Below, one piece after another: positions 50,298 through 59,920 of a stretch of 64,000 nt of DNA. Location of the stretch: contig NZ_CP032097.1 of the NCBI RefSeq assembly GCF_003544915.1, positions 2,108,001 through 2,172,000 of the forward strand, given 5' to 3'. The number at the start of each line of letters is the position of its first letter. The first letter of the stretch is position 1. The DNA comes from Arcobacter ellisii. Its GTDB lineage: Bacteria; Campylobacterota; Campylobacteria; Campylobacterales; Arcobacteraceae. The translations under genes and the position numbers were made by a program. A model generated the notes under the pieces. The model made no database searches. It had not been told where the DNA came from and saw only the letters and a list, made by a program, of their open reading frames with translations.

Positions 50298-51284
50298 TCA
50301 CTTTATAAGACTTTTATATGCTTCAACGTATTGTTTAACCATTTTTTCAATACTATATTCTTCTTTAGTTTCTTTAACTTTTCCAAACAACTTTTCATAC
50401 TTTTTGTAATCTTCATAAACATCATTTAATTTATTAACAAAAGCATCTACTCTATTATCAAATACCAACTCTTCACCTAATATCTCTTTATGGTTTGCAA
50501 TATCAGTTGCAACTAGTACTCTAGCATAGAAAATACCTTCAATTAAAGCTAAAGACAAGCCTTCTTCACTTGAAGATATTATTTGTAAATCACTATTATA
50601 TATATAATCTTGAACGTTTCTTACAAATCCAACTAACTCAATTTTATTTTCTAATTTAAGTGATTTGATAAGATTTAATAATTCTTCTTTTTGTTCACCT
50701 TCACCAACAATATTTAATTTAAAATCAAAATTAACTTTAGAAAGTGCGTTAATTAATGTATGAAAACCTTTTACTTGGGCTAATCTTCCAACTCCAACAA
50801 TAGTGAATTTATTTTTATTTTCAAACTCTCTTACTTCTTTAAAAGGTATACCATTTAATATTGTTATGTTTCTTTTTGCATTTGTATAAATTCTAGTCTC
50901 TTCAGAAACTGCAACACCCAAATCAGCCAAAGAGAATTTTTTCTTTACAACAGGATTATGACGACTACCAATAATTGGTACTTTTTTCTTCATAAAAAAT
51001 CTTGCATTATACATAATTTCAAGTTCTTTTGTATTATGAATATGTATTACATCTGGATTAATCTTTTCAACTATTTTTGCAACTTTATATAAAAAAAATG
51101 GGTTATATCTATTCTTTTCAAAATCTAACTCTATAAAATTTACATTTTCTTCTAAATAAGGTTTGATTTTCTCATTTGTTAATAAATAAACTGTATGTTC
51201 TTTTGATAATTCGTTACACAAATCTACACATACTTTCTCAGTTCCAGCAAATTGTACCCAATGTAATGTATGTAAGATTATCAT
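50298..51284 (-). CDS. Glycosyltransferase family 4 (copy b)
   Basis: 328 residues of GT-B fold. The N-terminus has VQFAGTEKVCVDLCNEL and DVIHIHNT, and the donor domain has IVGVGRLAQVKGFHTLINAL, LNIVGEGEQKEEL, LVGFVRNVQDY and the catalytic-region SSSEEGLSLALIEG. It is paralogous to 52326-53312. It overlaps the CgeB-like gene by 4 bases and ends 5 bases before the deacetylase gene. Specificity unknown. Confidence 0.88.
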   Translation of the reverse strand: MIILHTLHWVQFAGTEKVCVDLCNELSKEHTVYLLTNEKIKPYLEENVNFIELDFEKNRYNPFFLYKVAKIVEKINPDVIHIHNTKELEIMYNARFFMKKKVPIIGSRHNPVVKKKFSLADLGVAVSEETRIYTNAKRNITILNGIPFKEVREFENKNKFTIVGVGRLAQVKGFHTLINALSKVNFDFKLNIVGEGEQKEELLNLIKSLKLENKIELVGFVRNVQDYIYNSDLQIISSSEEGLSLALIEGIFYARVLVATDIANHKEILGEELVFDNRVDAFVNKLNDVYEDYKKYEKLFGKVKETKEEYSIEKMVKQYVEAYKSLIK

Positions 51285-52342
51285 ATTTGATTTCCTTGTT
51301 TAAATTTATATTCACTCCACTCATAATTATTTGATTTATCATCTTTAAACAATAATTCCAACATAAATTGAGTTACTCTTTTTGCATTTGCTATTTCATA
51401 AGTTTTTTCTTGACCTTTTTTAGCAATTAATTCATAATTTTTATCTTTTAAATAATATTTTAATTTTTCAAAACAATCATTTGGTGTGTCAAAATAGACA
51501 ATCTCTTCTTTATCTTTATAAAGTTTTTCAAATCCTTTTATTCTAGGAGAAAATGTACAAATTCCTGAACCTAAAAATTGTGCCATTCTATCTGAAGCTC
51601 CAAGAATTTTTTCTTGATTAACTTCATTTAAATTATCATCTCTATTAAAATTTATTGCTATTTTAGTTTGAGCTATAGCTTTGTGAAAATCATTTCCAAA
51701 AATTGCAGGATTTCCAAGTGAAGCATATACTTTCAATTTTATATTTTCTTTGTCACAAAAATCTTTTAATAAAACTGCAAATTTTGTTCTAACATCTTCA
51801 TTGTAATCTCTTGCGATATATATTACATCATTTATTTTTTCTGATTCTAATTTTTTATCAAATGCAGGATCTGAAATGTTTGGAAAAAATGAAAAAACTG
51901 TATTTTGATATTTCTTTGACAAATTTTGTAACTCTTTTGCATTTGCATAGTAAAAAATATCAATACAATCTAATTTATCAAAAAATTCATCTTTCTCTAA
52001 CAAATGATCTACATACCATTGTACAATTTTAATATTTGGCAAAATTTCTCTAATTTTAATTAATGTCTCTTTATCTATTTTTTCAGCTTTTGCTAAAAAT
52101 AAAATATCTGCATCTATATTTTTACAAATATTAATCAGCTTTTGATTCATTTTTTTTAATCCACTATCTTTTATTCTTAAAAAACGTGAATTTCGCTCTA
52201 CATCTCTATAACTAAAATCATAAACAAAGTGTCCATTTTGAATCAATCCATGACTTATTTTTCTCTCAAGTCCATAAAAGAAATTACCATTATCTTTTTC
52301 GTTAAAGATACCACAATGAACTATTTTATAATGTTTTTGCAT
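51281..52342 (-). CDS. CgeB-like glycosyltransferase family protein
   Basis: 353 residues resembling the CgeB/glyco_trans_1_2 group: YGLERKISHGLIQNGH, ADILFLAKAEKID, VQWYVDHLLEKDEF and, in the C-terminal half, INFNRDDNLNEVNQEK, GASDRMAQFLGSGICTFSPR and EIVYFDTPNDCFEKLKYYL. The proteins probably transfer a sugar onto the core oligosaccharide. It overlaps both neighbouring family 4 genes (by 17 bases and by 4), so the three are translationally coupled. Confidence 0.8.
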   Translation of the reverse strand: MQKHYKIVHCGIFNEKDNGNFFYGLERKISHGLIQNGHFVYDFSYRDVERNSRFLRIKDSGLKKMNQKLINICKNIDADILFLAKAEKIDKETLIKIREILPNIKIVQWYVDHLLEKDEFFDKLDCIDIFYYANAKELQNLSKKYQNTVFSFFPNISDPAFDKKLESEKINDVIYIARDYNEDVRTKFAVLLKDFCDKENIKLKVYASLGNPAIFGNDFHKAIAQTKIAINFNRDDNLNEVNQEKILGASDRMAQFLGSGICTFSPRIKGFEKLYKDKEEIVYFDTPNDCFEKLKYYLKDKNYELIAKKGQEKTYEIANAKRVTQFMLELLFKDDKSNNYEWSEYKFKQGNQI

Positions 52343-53312
52343 TAATACAACCTTTGTAATATTCTAATAAATTTTTTGAATAGTCATTGAAATCAAATTT
52401 TTGTTTAAAATGCTCATGTTTTAATTTAAAATCTTCACAAATATTTTCATAATTATTGTAAATTTCACTAATTTTAGTTGAGAAATCTTCAATTTTTACT
52501 AAATAGTCTTTATCTAAAACTTCAACAATTCCTCCAACTGGAGTTGAAATAATTACTGGACTATTCATTATTCCTTCAAGTAAAGTCAAAGGCAAACCTT
52601 CAGTTAAAGAGGAAATTACTTGAAGATGACTACTTGCCAAATATTCTGGAATATTATTTTTAAAACCTAAAAGTGATACCTTCTTTTCTAATTTATTATC
52701 AATAATCAATTTTTCTAATTTTAGTTTTTGAGAACCTTCACCAATAATATTCAATTTAAAATCAAATTCTAACTTTGAAACTTGTTCAATTAATTTATCA
52801 AAACCTTTTATTGGGTCTAATCTTCCTACTGCTAAAATTGTAAAAATCTCATTTTTTTCAAAAATTAAATTCTCACTTTTTTGTATCCCAAAATATAAAA
52901 CTTTACTAGGATTAGTAATAGTTTTTGCAACTTCAGATGAAACACTAATTACGTTTTTAACTTTATTGAAAATTTTCCCTTTTCTTGTATTGTGTTTTGT
53001 TGCTACATGTATGAAAGAAGATATTTTATTTAATAAATAAGTAATTTGTGTAGCCTTAGCACCATGGGTATGAACAATATCATAGTTTTTAATCACATTT
53101 AATACTTCTAAATATAAAAATGGATTATATCTTTTATCATATGATTTATACTCTACAATCTTTACATTTGAAGAGACTTTATCTTTATATCTACAACCAT
53201 TTGGAACAATCAAAGCACATTCATAATATTTACTAATTTCATTTAGAGAATCAACAACAATTTTTTCTACACCACCGTAAATAGATGAACATGAAAAATA
53301 ACAAATTTTCAT
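52326..53312 (-). CDS. Glycosyltransferase family 4 (copy a)
   Basis: 328 residues, GT-B fold. Signatures are SSIYGGVEKIVVDSLNEI, YDIVHTHGAK, ILAVGRLDPIKGFDKLIEQV, LNIIGEGSQKLKL, LLGFKNNIPEYLASSHLQVISS and LTEGLPLTLLEG. It is a paralog of 50298-51284, with many aligned positions. It overlaps the deacetylase at 53309 by 4 bases. Confidence 0.88.
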   Translation of the reverse strand: MKICYFSCSSIYGGVEKIVVDSLNEISKYYECALIVPNGCRYKDKVSSNVKIVEYKSYDKRYNPFLYLEVLNVIKNYDIVHTHGAKATQITYLLNKISSFIHVATKHNTRKGKIFNKVKNVISVSSEVAKTITNPSKVLYFGIQKSENLIFEKNEIFTILAVGRLDPIKGFDKLIEQVSKLEFDFKLNIIGEGSQKLKLEKLIIDNKLEKKVSLLGFKNNIPEYLASSHLQVISSLTEGLPLTLLEGIMNSPVIISTPVGGIVEVLDKDYLVKIEDFSTKISEIYNNYENICEDFKLKHEHFKQKFDFNDYSKNLLEYYKGCINAKTL

Positions 53313-54121
53313 CTATTTCTTCCTTTTTTCATTTTTAAAATAAATGCATATAATCCTTGTCTACCACTAACCATAATTCTTGGTATTTCAAAATTAGAAT
53401 ATTTATTTTTATCAAAAACTCCATTTACAGTTGTAGTTGCATTAGTGTAACCTGTTTTTTCAACTATAGCTACAGAATCTTTATCATAAAAACCAAATGG
53501 ATATGCAAACGAATCACATTTAATATCAAAAATTTCTTCTATTTGTTTTTTAGATTCTATTAATTGTTTCTCTTTCTCTTCTTTATTTAATTTTGGTAAA
53601 TTTACATGATCAAGTGTATGAGAACCAATTTCAATTAATCCACTCTCAAGCATAGTTTTAATTTGTTCATTATTTAACATCTTTTCCTTATTCAATTCAC
53701 TTGAAGCTTTATCTAAATCTTTATCTGTTGCCCAATTATTTTCAAACCTATTAAGTACAATATAAATCGTTGCTTTAAAACCATACTTTTGTAAAAGAGG
53801 AAAAGCATTTGTAAAATTATCTTCATAACCATCATCAAAAGTTAATACTACAGATTTTTCAGGGATATTTTCTAATTGAACTAGCTCACTTAAAGTAAAA
53901 CTCTTAAATCCATTTTCTTTTAACCAAATTAATTGTTTTTCAAACTCTTTTGGTCTAACTCTAAGTCTATTAAATTTTGATTGATTTTTTGGCAAGTGCT
54001 CACTAATCATATGGTACATAAAAACTCTAGGATACGAAAAAGATATATCTTTTCTCCACCATGAAAATCTTAATGAAAAAAATATAAAAACAGCTACTAC
54101 GATAATAATTACATATATCAT
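53309..54121 (-). CDS. Membrane-anchored polysaccharide deacetylase (copy 1)
   Basis: 270 residues with an N-terminal anchor (about 1-17) and a NodB-like domain: VVLTFDDGYEDN (Asp96, Asp97) and GSHTLDHVNL (His168, His172). It is a paralog of 49507-50292. It overlaps the O-antigen-ligase-like gene by 4 bases and the family 4 gene by 4, so it is coupled to both. The substrate is probably a cluster-made glycan. Confidence 0.88.
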   Translation of the reverse strand: MIYVIIIVVAVFIFFSLRFSWWRKDISFSYPRVFMYHMISEHLPKNQSKFNRLRVRPKEFEKQLIWLKENGFKSFTLSELVQLENIPEKSVVLTFDDGYEDNFTNAFPLLQKYGFKATIYIVLNRFENNWATDKDLDKASSELNKEKMLNNEQIKTMLESGLIEIGSHTLDHVNLPKLNKEEKEKQLIESKKQIEEIFDIKCDSFAYPFGFYDKDSVAIVEKTGYTNATTTVNGVFDKNKYSNFEIPRIMVSGRQGLYAFILKMKKGRNR

Positions 54122-55272
54122 ACAGTTTTCCTAAAACTATCAGCATAAACAAAAAAAACAAATATTGTTAAAAAACTAAGTAATTCTTTAGAACCATAAG
54201 CACCAAAATCAAATTGTGTAACTACAATAAAATAAGTAGCAATAGGAAATAAAATGAAATTTTTACTATCATAAATTTTTTTTAAAACTATAAAAATTGT
54301 AAATACACAAGAGATTAAACCAAATAATCCTGTATAAAGTAATATTTCTAAGATTGAATTATGAGGATCAGGAAATTGATTTAAAAAATCATTTGGTAAA
54401 TTTTTAAATGAATTTAATCCATATCCAAAAAAAATCTTTTCTTTTATAAATTCAATAGTATATAACCAAATAGTTGTTCTATTACTTGAATTTCCATTTA
54501 AAAGTTGTTCAAATCTATGCTGAAAAGAATCAAAGCTAAAGTATAAAAGTGCTAAAAAAATCATAAAAAATGAAAAATATACTATATGAGAAATTTTTAT
54601 ATTTTTATAATTTAATGCTAAAAGTATAATAAAAGAAAAACTACTAGCAACCCAAGAAGATCTAGAAAATGAGAAAATCATAAAAAATGAAAATAATAAT
54701 AAAAGAACTAACCCAAAATTTCTTTTATAATTTAATAAATAAAAACTTGTGACAAACCCCATTCCCATCATTAAACCAAAAGCATTTCTATTATTAAGAG
54801 TACCTTTTATTCCTTCTCCCATAACAATATTTGGTTCTTGAATTATTTGATAAACTCCAGTTAATAACAAAAAGAAAAATGAAAATAAAGTAACAACTAT
54901 AATATCTTTTTTTTTAAAAAAATCTAATCTATAAAAGTATGCAAGTATTATTAATATCAATCCATATCTGAAAATAAATGAAAAAATTGTATGCCAAGAT
55001 TTTTTATCTAAAAATTCAGGATTTAGTAGATTTGACAATATCATTGCAAAAATAATAAAAGAAAATCCGATAAATAAATTCTTAGTTTCTTTTAAATTAT
55101 CAAATAGAATGTTAAAACTTCTTGTCTTTAAAAGATGATATAGAAAAAATATGGAAATTAAAACAATTGAAATCTGAAAAACTGCATTTTTAAATGGTAT
55201 TGAAAGAATCCAAATAAAAATTAAAAATTTAAAAATACTACTAGGATTTATTTTATTATAGAGATTTAACAT
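54118..55272 (-). CDS. O-antigen ligase-like membrane protein (WaaL family)
   Basis: About 384 residues with around eleven hydrophobic helices. The large periplasmic loop contains NGNSSNRTTIWLYTIEFIKEK, and NQFPDPHNSILEILLYTG holds the His-containing motif typical of the WaaL/Wzy family. It may join a glycan to lipid A-core. The ATG at 55272 is chosen (AAGG close upstream) over a TTG at 55287. It is the first gene of the minus-strand cluster segment. Confidence 0.8.
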   Translation of the reverse strand: MLNLYNKINPSSIFKFLIFIWILSIPFKNAVFQISIVLISIFFLYHLLKTRSFNILFDNLKETKNLFIGFSFIIFAMILSNLLNPEFLDKKSWHTIFSFIFRYGLILIILAYFYRLDFFKKKDIIVVTLFSFFFLLLTGVYQIIQEPNIVMGEGIKGTLNNRNAFGLMMGMGFVTSFYLLNYKRNFGLVLLLLFSFFMIFSFSRSSWVASSFSFIILLALNYKNIKISHIVYFSFFMIFLALLYFSFDSFQHRFEQLLNGNSSNRTTIWLYTIEFIKEKIFFGYGLNSFKNLPNDFLNQFPDPHNSILEILLYTGLFGLISCVFTIFIVLKKIYDSKNFILFPIATYFIVVTQFDFGAYGSKELLSFLTIFVFFVYADSFRKTV

Positions 55273-55417
55273 ACACCTTAATTCCAATCAAATTTTTCAT
55301 CTTTTTTATAAAGGATTTAATTATATCTTAGTAATCTTAAATTAAAAAAAAATAATAATAAATATAAGAAACAAAGGAAAAATTAGATAAATTTCCAAAT
55401 TAAAAAAGGTTTATAAT
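55273..55417. other. Divergent intergenic region with promoters
   Basis: About 145 A+T-rich bases between two divergent units. AAGG lies shortly before the plus-strand start at 55418. No clear consensus promoter can be assigned; TATATCTT (55323-55330) is a weak candidate. Confidence 0.3.
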
Positions 55418-56896
55418 ATGCTCTTCAACTCCTACGAATTTATCTTCGCATTTCTACCAATAACATTTTTCATTTATTTTTATCTAAATAGTAAAAGATT
55501 AACAATAGCCTCAAAAGGTTTTTTAGTTTTTGCTAGTTTGTTTTTTTATTCTTGGTGGAATATTGCTTATCTACCTTTGATTTTAATCTCTATGTTGTTT
55601 AATTACACTATTGGAAATAGTTTATCAAAGAATGATGGTGAAAATAGAAAAGGTTTAAAAAAAACCTTTTCAAATAAATCTATTTTAGTTTTTGGAATAG
55701 TTTGTAATGTTGCTTTATTAGCATATTATAAATATGCAGATTTTTTTATTGAAAATTTTAATTTAGTAACTTCTTCTAATGTAAATTTTTTGCATTTAGT
55801 TTTACCTTTGGCTATATCATTTTTTACCTTCCAACAAATAGCTTATTTAGTTGATAGTTATAGAGGTGAAACAAAAGAGTATGACTTTTTAAATTATGCT
55901 CTGTTTGTTACTTTTTTTCCACAATTAATAGCAGGTCCTATTGTTCATCATAAAGAGATGATGCCTCAATTTGCATCTTCTTGGAATATGGTAAAAAATT
56001 ATAAAAATATAGCTCTTGGTTTGTTTATATTTTCAATTGGATTGTTTAAAAAAGTAGTAATTGCTGATACCTTTGCAGTTTGGGCAACAGCTGGCTTTGA
56101 TACGGCAACAACTTTAAATCTTTTTGAAGCTTGGGCAACATCTCTAAGTTATACTTTTCAATTATATTTTGACTTTTCAGGTTATACAGATATGGCAATA
56201 GGAATAGCATTAATGTTTAATATCAAACTTCCTATTAACTTTAATTCTCCATATAAAGCAACAAATATCCAAGACTTCTGGAGAAGATGGCATATAACAC
56301 TTTCAAGATTTTTAAGAGATTATATTTATATTCCTCTTGGTGGAAATAAAATCTCAAGTTTTAGAACATACTCAAATCTACTAGCTACTTTTGTAATAGG
56401 TGGACTTTGGCATGGAGCTGGATGGACATTTGTATTTTGGGGATTTTTGCATGGAATGGCATTAATTATTCATAGAATTTGGTCAAACCTAGGCTTTAAA
56501 ATGAATACAATTTTAGCTTGGTTTATAACATTTAACTTTGTAAATGTGGCATGGATGTTTTTTAGAGCTAAAGAGTGGGATGATGCTATTAAGGTTTTAA
56601 AGGGAATGGTTGGTTTATCTGGAGTTGTTTTAGCTGAAAAATATAATACAATTTTTTCTTTTTTAAATAATTATGGAATTATTTTTGATAAAGTAACAGG
56701 AAATATTGGAGATGGAAGTAAAAGTTTAATTTGGATTGGTTTTGGAATATTTTTTATTTTGTTTTTTAAAAATTCTACAGAAAAATCAAAAGAATTTGCT
56801 ATAAATAATAAATCTTTATTTCTTACTCTTATTTATTTCTTAAGTTCAATTTTGTCTCTTAATCAAGTTTCAGAATTTTTATATTTTAATTTTTAA
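55418..56896 (+). CDS. MBOAT-family O-acyltransferase (AlgI/PatA-like)
   Basis: 492 residues with about ten hydrophobic segments. The N-terminus FNSYEFIFAFLPITFF, the block FFPQLIAGPIVHHKEMMPQ, the FWRRWHITLSRFLRDYIYIPLGGN motif and the catalytic His332 in GGLWHGAGWTFVFWG are all AlgI/PatA-type. It transfers acyl groups, often acetyl, across the membrane onto a polysaccharide or peptidoglycan. The SGNH-like gene follows after 9 bases, the usual partner type. Confidence 0.92.
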   Translation: MLFNSYEFIFAFLPITFFIYFYLNSKRLTIASKGFLVFASLFFYSWWNIAYLPLILISMLFNYTIGNSLSKNDGENRKGLKKTFSNKSILVFGIVCNVALLAYYKYADFFIENFNLVTSSNVNFLHLVLPLAISFFTFQQIAYLVDSYRGETKEYDFLNYALFVTFFPQLIAGPIVHHKEMMPQFASSWNMVKNYKNIALGLFIFSIGLFKKVVIADTFAVWATAGFDTATTLNLFEAWATSLSYTFQLYFDFSGYTDMAIGIALMFNIKLPINFNSPYKATNIQDFWRRWHITLSRFLRDYIYIPLGGNKISSFRTYSNLLATFVIGGLWHGAGWTFVFWGFLHGMALIIHRIWSNLGFKMNTILAWFITFNFVNVAWMFFRAKEWDDAIKVLKGMVGLSGVVLAEKYNTIFSFLNNYGIIFDKVTGNIGDGSKSLIWIGFGIFFILFFKNSTEKSKEFAINNKSLFLTLIYFLSSILSLNQVSEFLYFNF

Positions 56897-56905
56897 GGTA
56901 ATAAA

Positions 56906-57949
56906 ATGAAAACAAAAAGATGGATTAATTTATTTATTATATTTTCCTTTTTAGTAATGTTATTGACTATAAGTATTAATTATATAATAGACCCTCTTTG
57001 GACTTTTTCTCATTCTAATAAATTTAATAATGTACAAGATGGCTTTGATGAAAGACAGCAAAAAAGTAATTTTATTTTTAATAATGGATTAAAAAATTTT
57101 GATGGAATTCTTTTAGGAAGTAGTAGAACAACATTTATTAATCAAAACAGCTTTAAAAATATGAGAATTTATAATTATTCATTTAATGCAATGAAACCTA
57201 ATGAATATAAAGACTATATAAATTTTGCAAAAAAATGTAAAGGTAAAGATTTTAAATATATTATTATAGGTTTAGATTTTTTTGGAACAAATCTTTTAAG
57301 TGAAGTAAAAATAAAAGAGCCTAATTATTATATAAGTAAAACTCAAAATTTATTTTATAAATATAAAATGTTATTATCTTTTTCAACTTTAAAAAAATCT
57401 TTAAAAAATATCAGAAATTCTTTATTTGATGAGAAACTATTTTATGATAGAAATAATATAAAATATCAATCTGTAGTAAGTGAAAATGAAAGAATAAAAA
57501 AGTTTTCAATGAACATGATATCTCAACCTTCAAATTTTGATGATTCAAAATATATTTATAATAATGAATATATAAATATTTTAAAAGAATTAAAAAATGA
57601 GAATCCAAATACAAAATTTATAATTTTTACTTCAGCCATTACTTCTGATTTATTAATTTCTATTTTAGAAGATAAAAAAAGGATTAATGAATATGAAAGA
57701 TGGTTAAAAGAAACTCTGGAAGTATTTGGAGAAATAAATCATTTTATGACAATCAATTCCATTACAAAAAATTTAAATAATTATCCAGATGCGGATCATG
57801 CTTACCCAAATATTGTTAGTCTTATTGCCCAAAAGATATCCGAAACAAACAGTGAAGACATACCAAAAGATTTTGGGATTTTACTCACAAAATCAAATAT
57901 AGATAATTTTTTAGAAAATCTAAAAATTGAGATAAATAACTATAAATAA
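56906..57949 (+). CDS. SGNH/AlgX-like periplasmic partner of the O-acyltransferase
   Basis: 347 residues. An N-terminal membrane anchor (about 8-28) precedes a periplasmic domain. ILLGSSRTTFINQ (Ser72/Ser73) matches SGNH block I and DADHAYPN (Asp295, His298) matches block V, so a Ser-Asp-His triad is plausible. Such proteins take the acyl group from the MBOAT protein and place it on the glycan. The gene converges with the glycosyltransferase at 57953, with only 3 bases between them. Confidence 0.72.
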   Translation: MKTKRWINLFIIFSFLVMLLTISINYIIDPLWTFSHSNKFNNVQDGFDERQQKSNFIFNNGLKNFDGILLGSSRTTFINQNSFKNMRIYNYSFNAMKPNEYKDYINFAKKCKGKDFKYIIIGLDFFGTNLLSEVKIKEPNYYISKTQNLFYKYKMLLSFSTLKKSLKNIRNSLFDEKLFYDRNNIKYQSVVSENERIKKFSMNMISQPSNFDDSKYIYNNEYINILKELKNENPNTKFIIFTSAITSDLLISILEDKKRINEYERWLKETLEVFGEINHFMTINSITKNLNNYPDADHAYPNIVSLIAQKISETNSEDIPKDFGILLTKSNIDNFLENLKIEINNYK

Positions 57950-57952
57950 TTT

Positions 57953-59038
57953 TTATATAAACTTAGAATAAACTTTTAAAGTTTTATTTACCATGTTTTC
58001 CAAAGAAAAATTAGAAGCTATATAATTATATCCATCAAAACTTAGATTTCTTGATTTTAAAATCTCACTTGCTAACTCTTTTTCATCTCCCACTTCAAAG
58101 AAAAAGCCATTTTCATTTTCTATAATTATATCTTTTACTCCACCATGATTTGTAGCAATTACAGGTTTATTCATACAAATGGCTTCTGCAACTGCACGTC
58201 CAAAACTTTCTGGTTTTTTTGAACTACTAATTACCACATTACTTAAAGCATAAATTTGCTCGATTTTATTTTGGCTTCCTGTAAAAATGATATTTTCTTC
58301 TAAATTTAATTCTTTTATTAAGTTTTTCAAAGAGTTTAAATAATCCTCTTTATCAATTCTAACCCCACCAACAATTAAACCTACAATATTTGGAATCTCT
58401 TTTTTTACTAGCATTATAGCTTTTATAAAAGTCTCATAATCTTTTAGTTGCGTAACTCTTCCAACACTTGAAACTACAAATTTATCTTCTAAATTAAACT
58501 CTTTTTTAAAATTTTCTATAAAAGTTTCATCAATATTTTTTGGATTAAAAAGTTCTAAATCAATTCCTCTTGGAATTACTGCAATTTTATTTTCATTCGT
58601 TTGATAATGTTTTTGAATGTACTCTTTTATACTATTACTCACACAAATTACAGCATCTGCTTTTTGCATGATTGAGCTATAAAATCCAACACTATTAAAA
58701 CCATGAACAGTACTAACTACTTTTATTTTTAGGCTTTTATTTGCGAAATAAACAAGCCAAGCAGGAACACGACTACGTACATGAATAATATCAGGTTTTA
58801 TCTCTTTTAATATTTTTTTTAAACCATTCACTCTTGAAATAACTGTAAAAATATTTTTACTACAAACATCAAATTTTATAAAAGTTCCACCATCAAGATT
58901 TATTTGTTTTTCTAGTTTTCCACCAGCACTTATTACAAAAGAGTCTATTCCTTTTTTTACAAATTCACGATTTAGTTCTACAACTCCTCTTTCTACTCCA
59001 CCCTCATTTAACTCAGGTAATAATTGAACAACTCTCAT
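57953..59038 (-). CDS. Glycosyltransferase family 4
   Basis: 361 residues of GT-B fold. LPELNEGGVERGVVELNREF near the N-terminus, PDIIHVRSRVPAWLVYFA, the linker VIPRGIDLELFNP and the donor site SVGRVTQLKDYETFIKAI, GLIVGG and SSKKPESFGRAVAEAICMNKP are strong family signatures. It is 3 bases after the ELM1-type gene and probably adds a core sugar. Confidence 0.92.
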   Translation of the reverse strand: MRVVQLLPELNEGGVERGVVELNREFVKKGIDSFVISAGGKLEKQINLDGGTFIKFDVCSKNIFTVISRVNGLKKILKEIKPDIIHVRSRVPAWLVYFANKSLKIKVVSTVHGFNSVGFYSSIMQKADAVICVSNSIKEYIQKHYQTNENKIAVIPRGIDLELFNPKNIDETFIENFKKEFNLEDKFVVSSVGRVTQLKDYETFIKAIMLVKKEIPNIVGLIVGGVRIDKEDYLNSLKNLIKELNLEENIIFTGSQNKIEQIYALSNVVISSSKKPESFGRAVAEAICMNKPVIATNHGGVKDIIIENENGFFFEVGDEKELASEILKSRNLSFDGYNYIASNFSLENMVNKTLKVYSKFI

Positions 59039-59041
59039 ATA

Positions 59042-59920
59042 TTATATTTTAACTTTTTTTAATAATTTTGCAAAATTAATTTTTTCATTATCCATATCTT
59101 CAATTATATTTACCAATCTATGGAATTTTGTATTCTCTTTTTTTGAATCTAAATCTATAATATTAATTTTTGCATCACTATTTGCTCTTACTTCACTTAA
59201 CATTGAAGTTGAATCTGTTGTAATAAAAAACTCATCACAAACTGCAATAAAATCACCAATTGGATTTATATTTGGTTCTTTTGAATAAATAAGTTTATAA
59301 TCAAATTTATATTTATCAACTAAATTTTCAATCAATTTAGAAGTTCTTCTTGAAGTCGTAACATATTTTAAATAATCAGGATATTTTTCAAATATATAAT
59401 CTAACTCATCTTTGATTAATTCATATTCCATATTAAATACATCATTATCTCCACCAATAATTACAGCTAAAGATTTTTTATTTTCAACTTTTTTTACATA
59501 ACCTTTTTCTTTAGGATAAGAAAGATTTAAAGGAAGAGTCAAAATATTATCTAATCTTACAGGATTATCGTGTTCTTGAGCGATTATATAATAAAAGTTT
59601 TTGAATTTATAAGATTTTGGAAGCATTAAAGCAATTGATTTTTTATTATATTTTTGACCTATAAATTTGTTAAAATAATAAGTTCCTGAACCAGTACTAA
59701 CAACTGCATCATAAAAATCAAAATAATACTTTTTATAATCATCAAATAAAAAATCTGTAAAAAAATCAAATCTATCAAAAAGATATGATAAGGCTTTATG
59801 AAATTTAGATTTAAACTTTACTTCTAAAATATCATAACTTACATCTTTAATTTTACAAAAAGCTATTGATTGATTTAAGTGTCCTGGCTTACCATCACTT
59901 ATTATTAAAATTCTTTTCAT
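59042..59920 (-). CDS. ELM1-family (DUF1022) GT-like protein
   Basis: 292 residues. The N-terminus RILIISDGKPGHLNQSIAFCK and GSGTYYFNKFIGQKYNKKSIALMLPKS are typical of the mitochondrial-fission ELM1 (DUF1022) family, whose bacterial members sit in LPS and lipid A operons. FFITTDSTSMLSE is a conserved late motif. The fold is GT-B-like and the reaction is not established. It overlaps the acyltransferase gene by 26 bases. Confidence 0.8.
   Translation of the reverse strand: MKRILIISDGKPGHLNQSIAFCKIKDVSYDILEVKFKSKFHKALSYLFDRFDFFTDFLFDDYKKYYFDFYDAVVSTGSGTYYFNKFIGQKYNKKSIALMLPKSYKFKNFYYIIAQEHDNPVRLDNILTLPLNLSYPKEKGYVKKVENKKSLAVIIGGDNDVFNMEYELIKDELDYIFEKYPDYLKYVTTSRRTSKLIENLVDKYKFDYKLIYSKEPNINPIGDFIAVCDEFFITTDSTSMLSEVRANSDAKINIIDLDSKKENTKFHRLVNIIEDMDNEKINFAKLLKKVKI

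Noticed and set aside
47885-59038. Homopolymeric G/C tracts for phase variation in the glycosyltransferase genes
   Set aside because: None of length 7 or more was seen in this cluster; all frames look intact.
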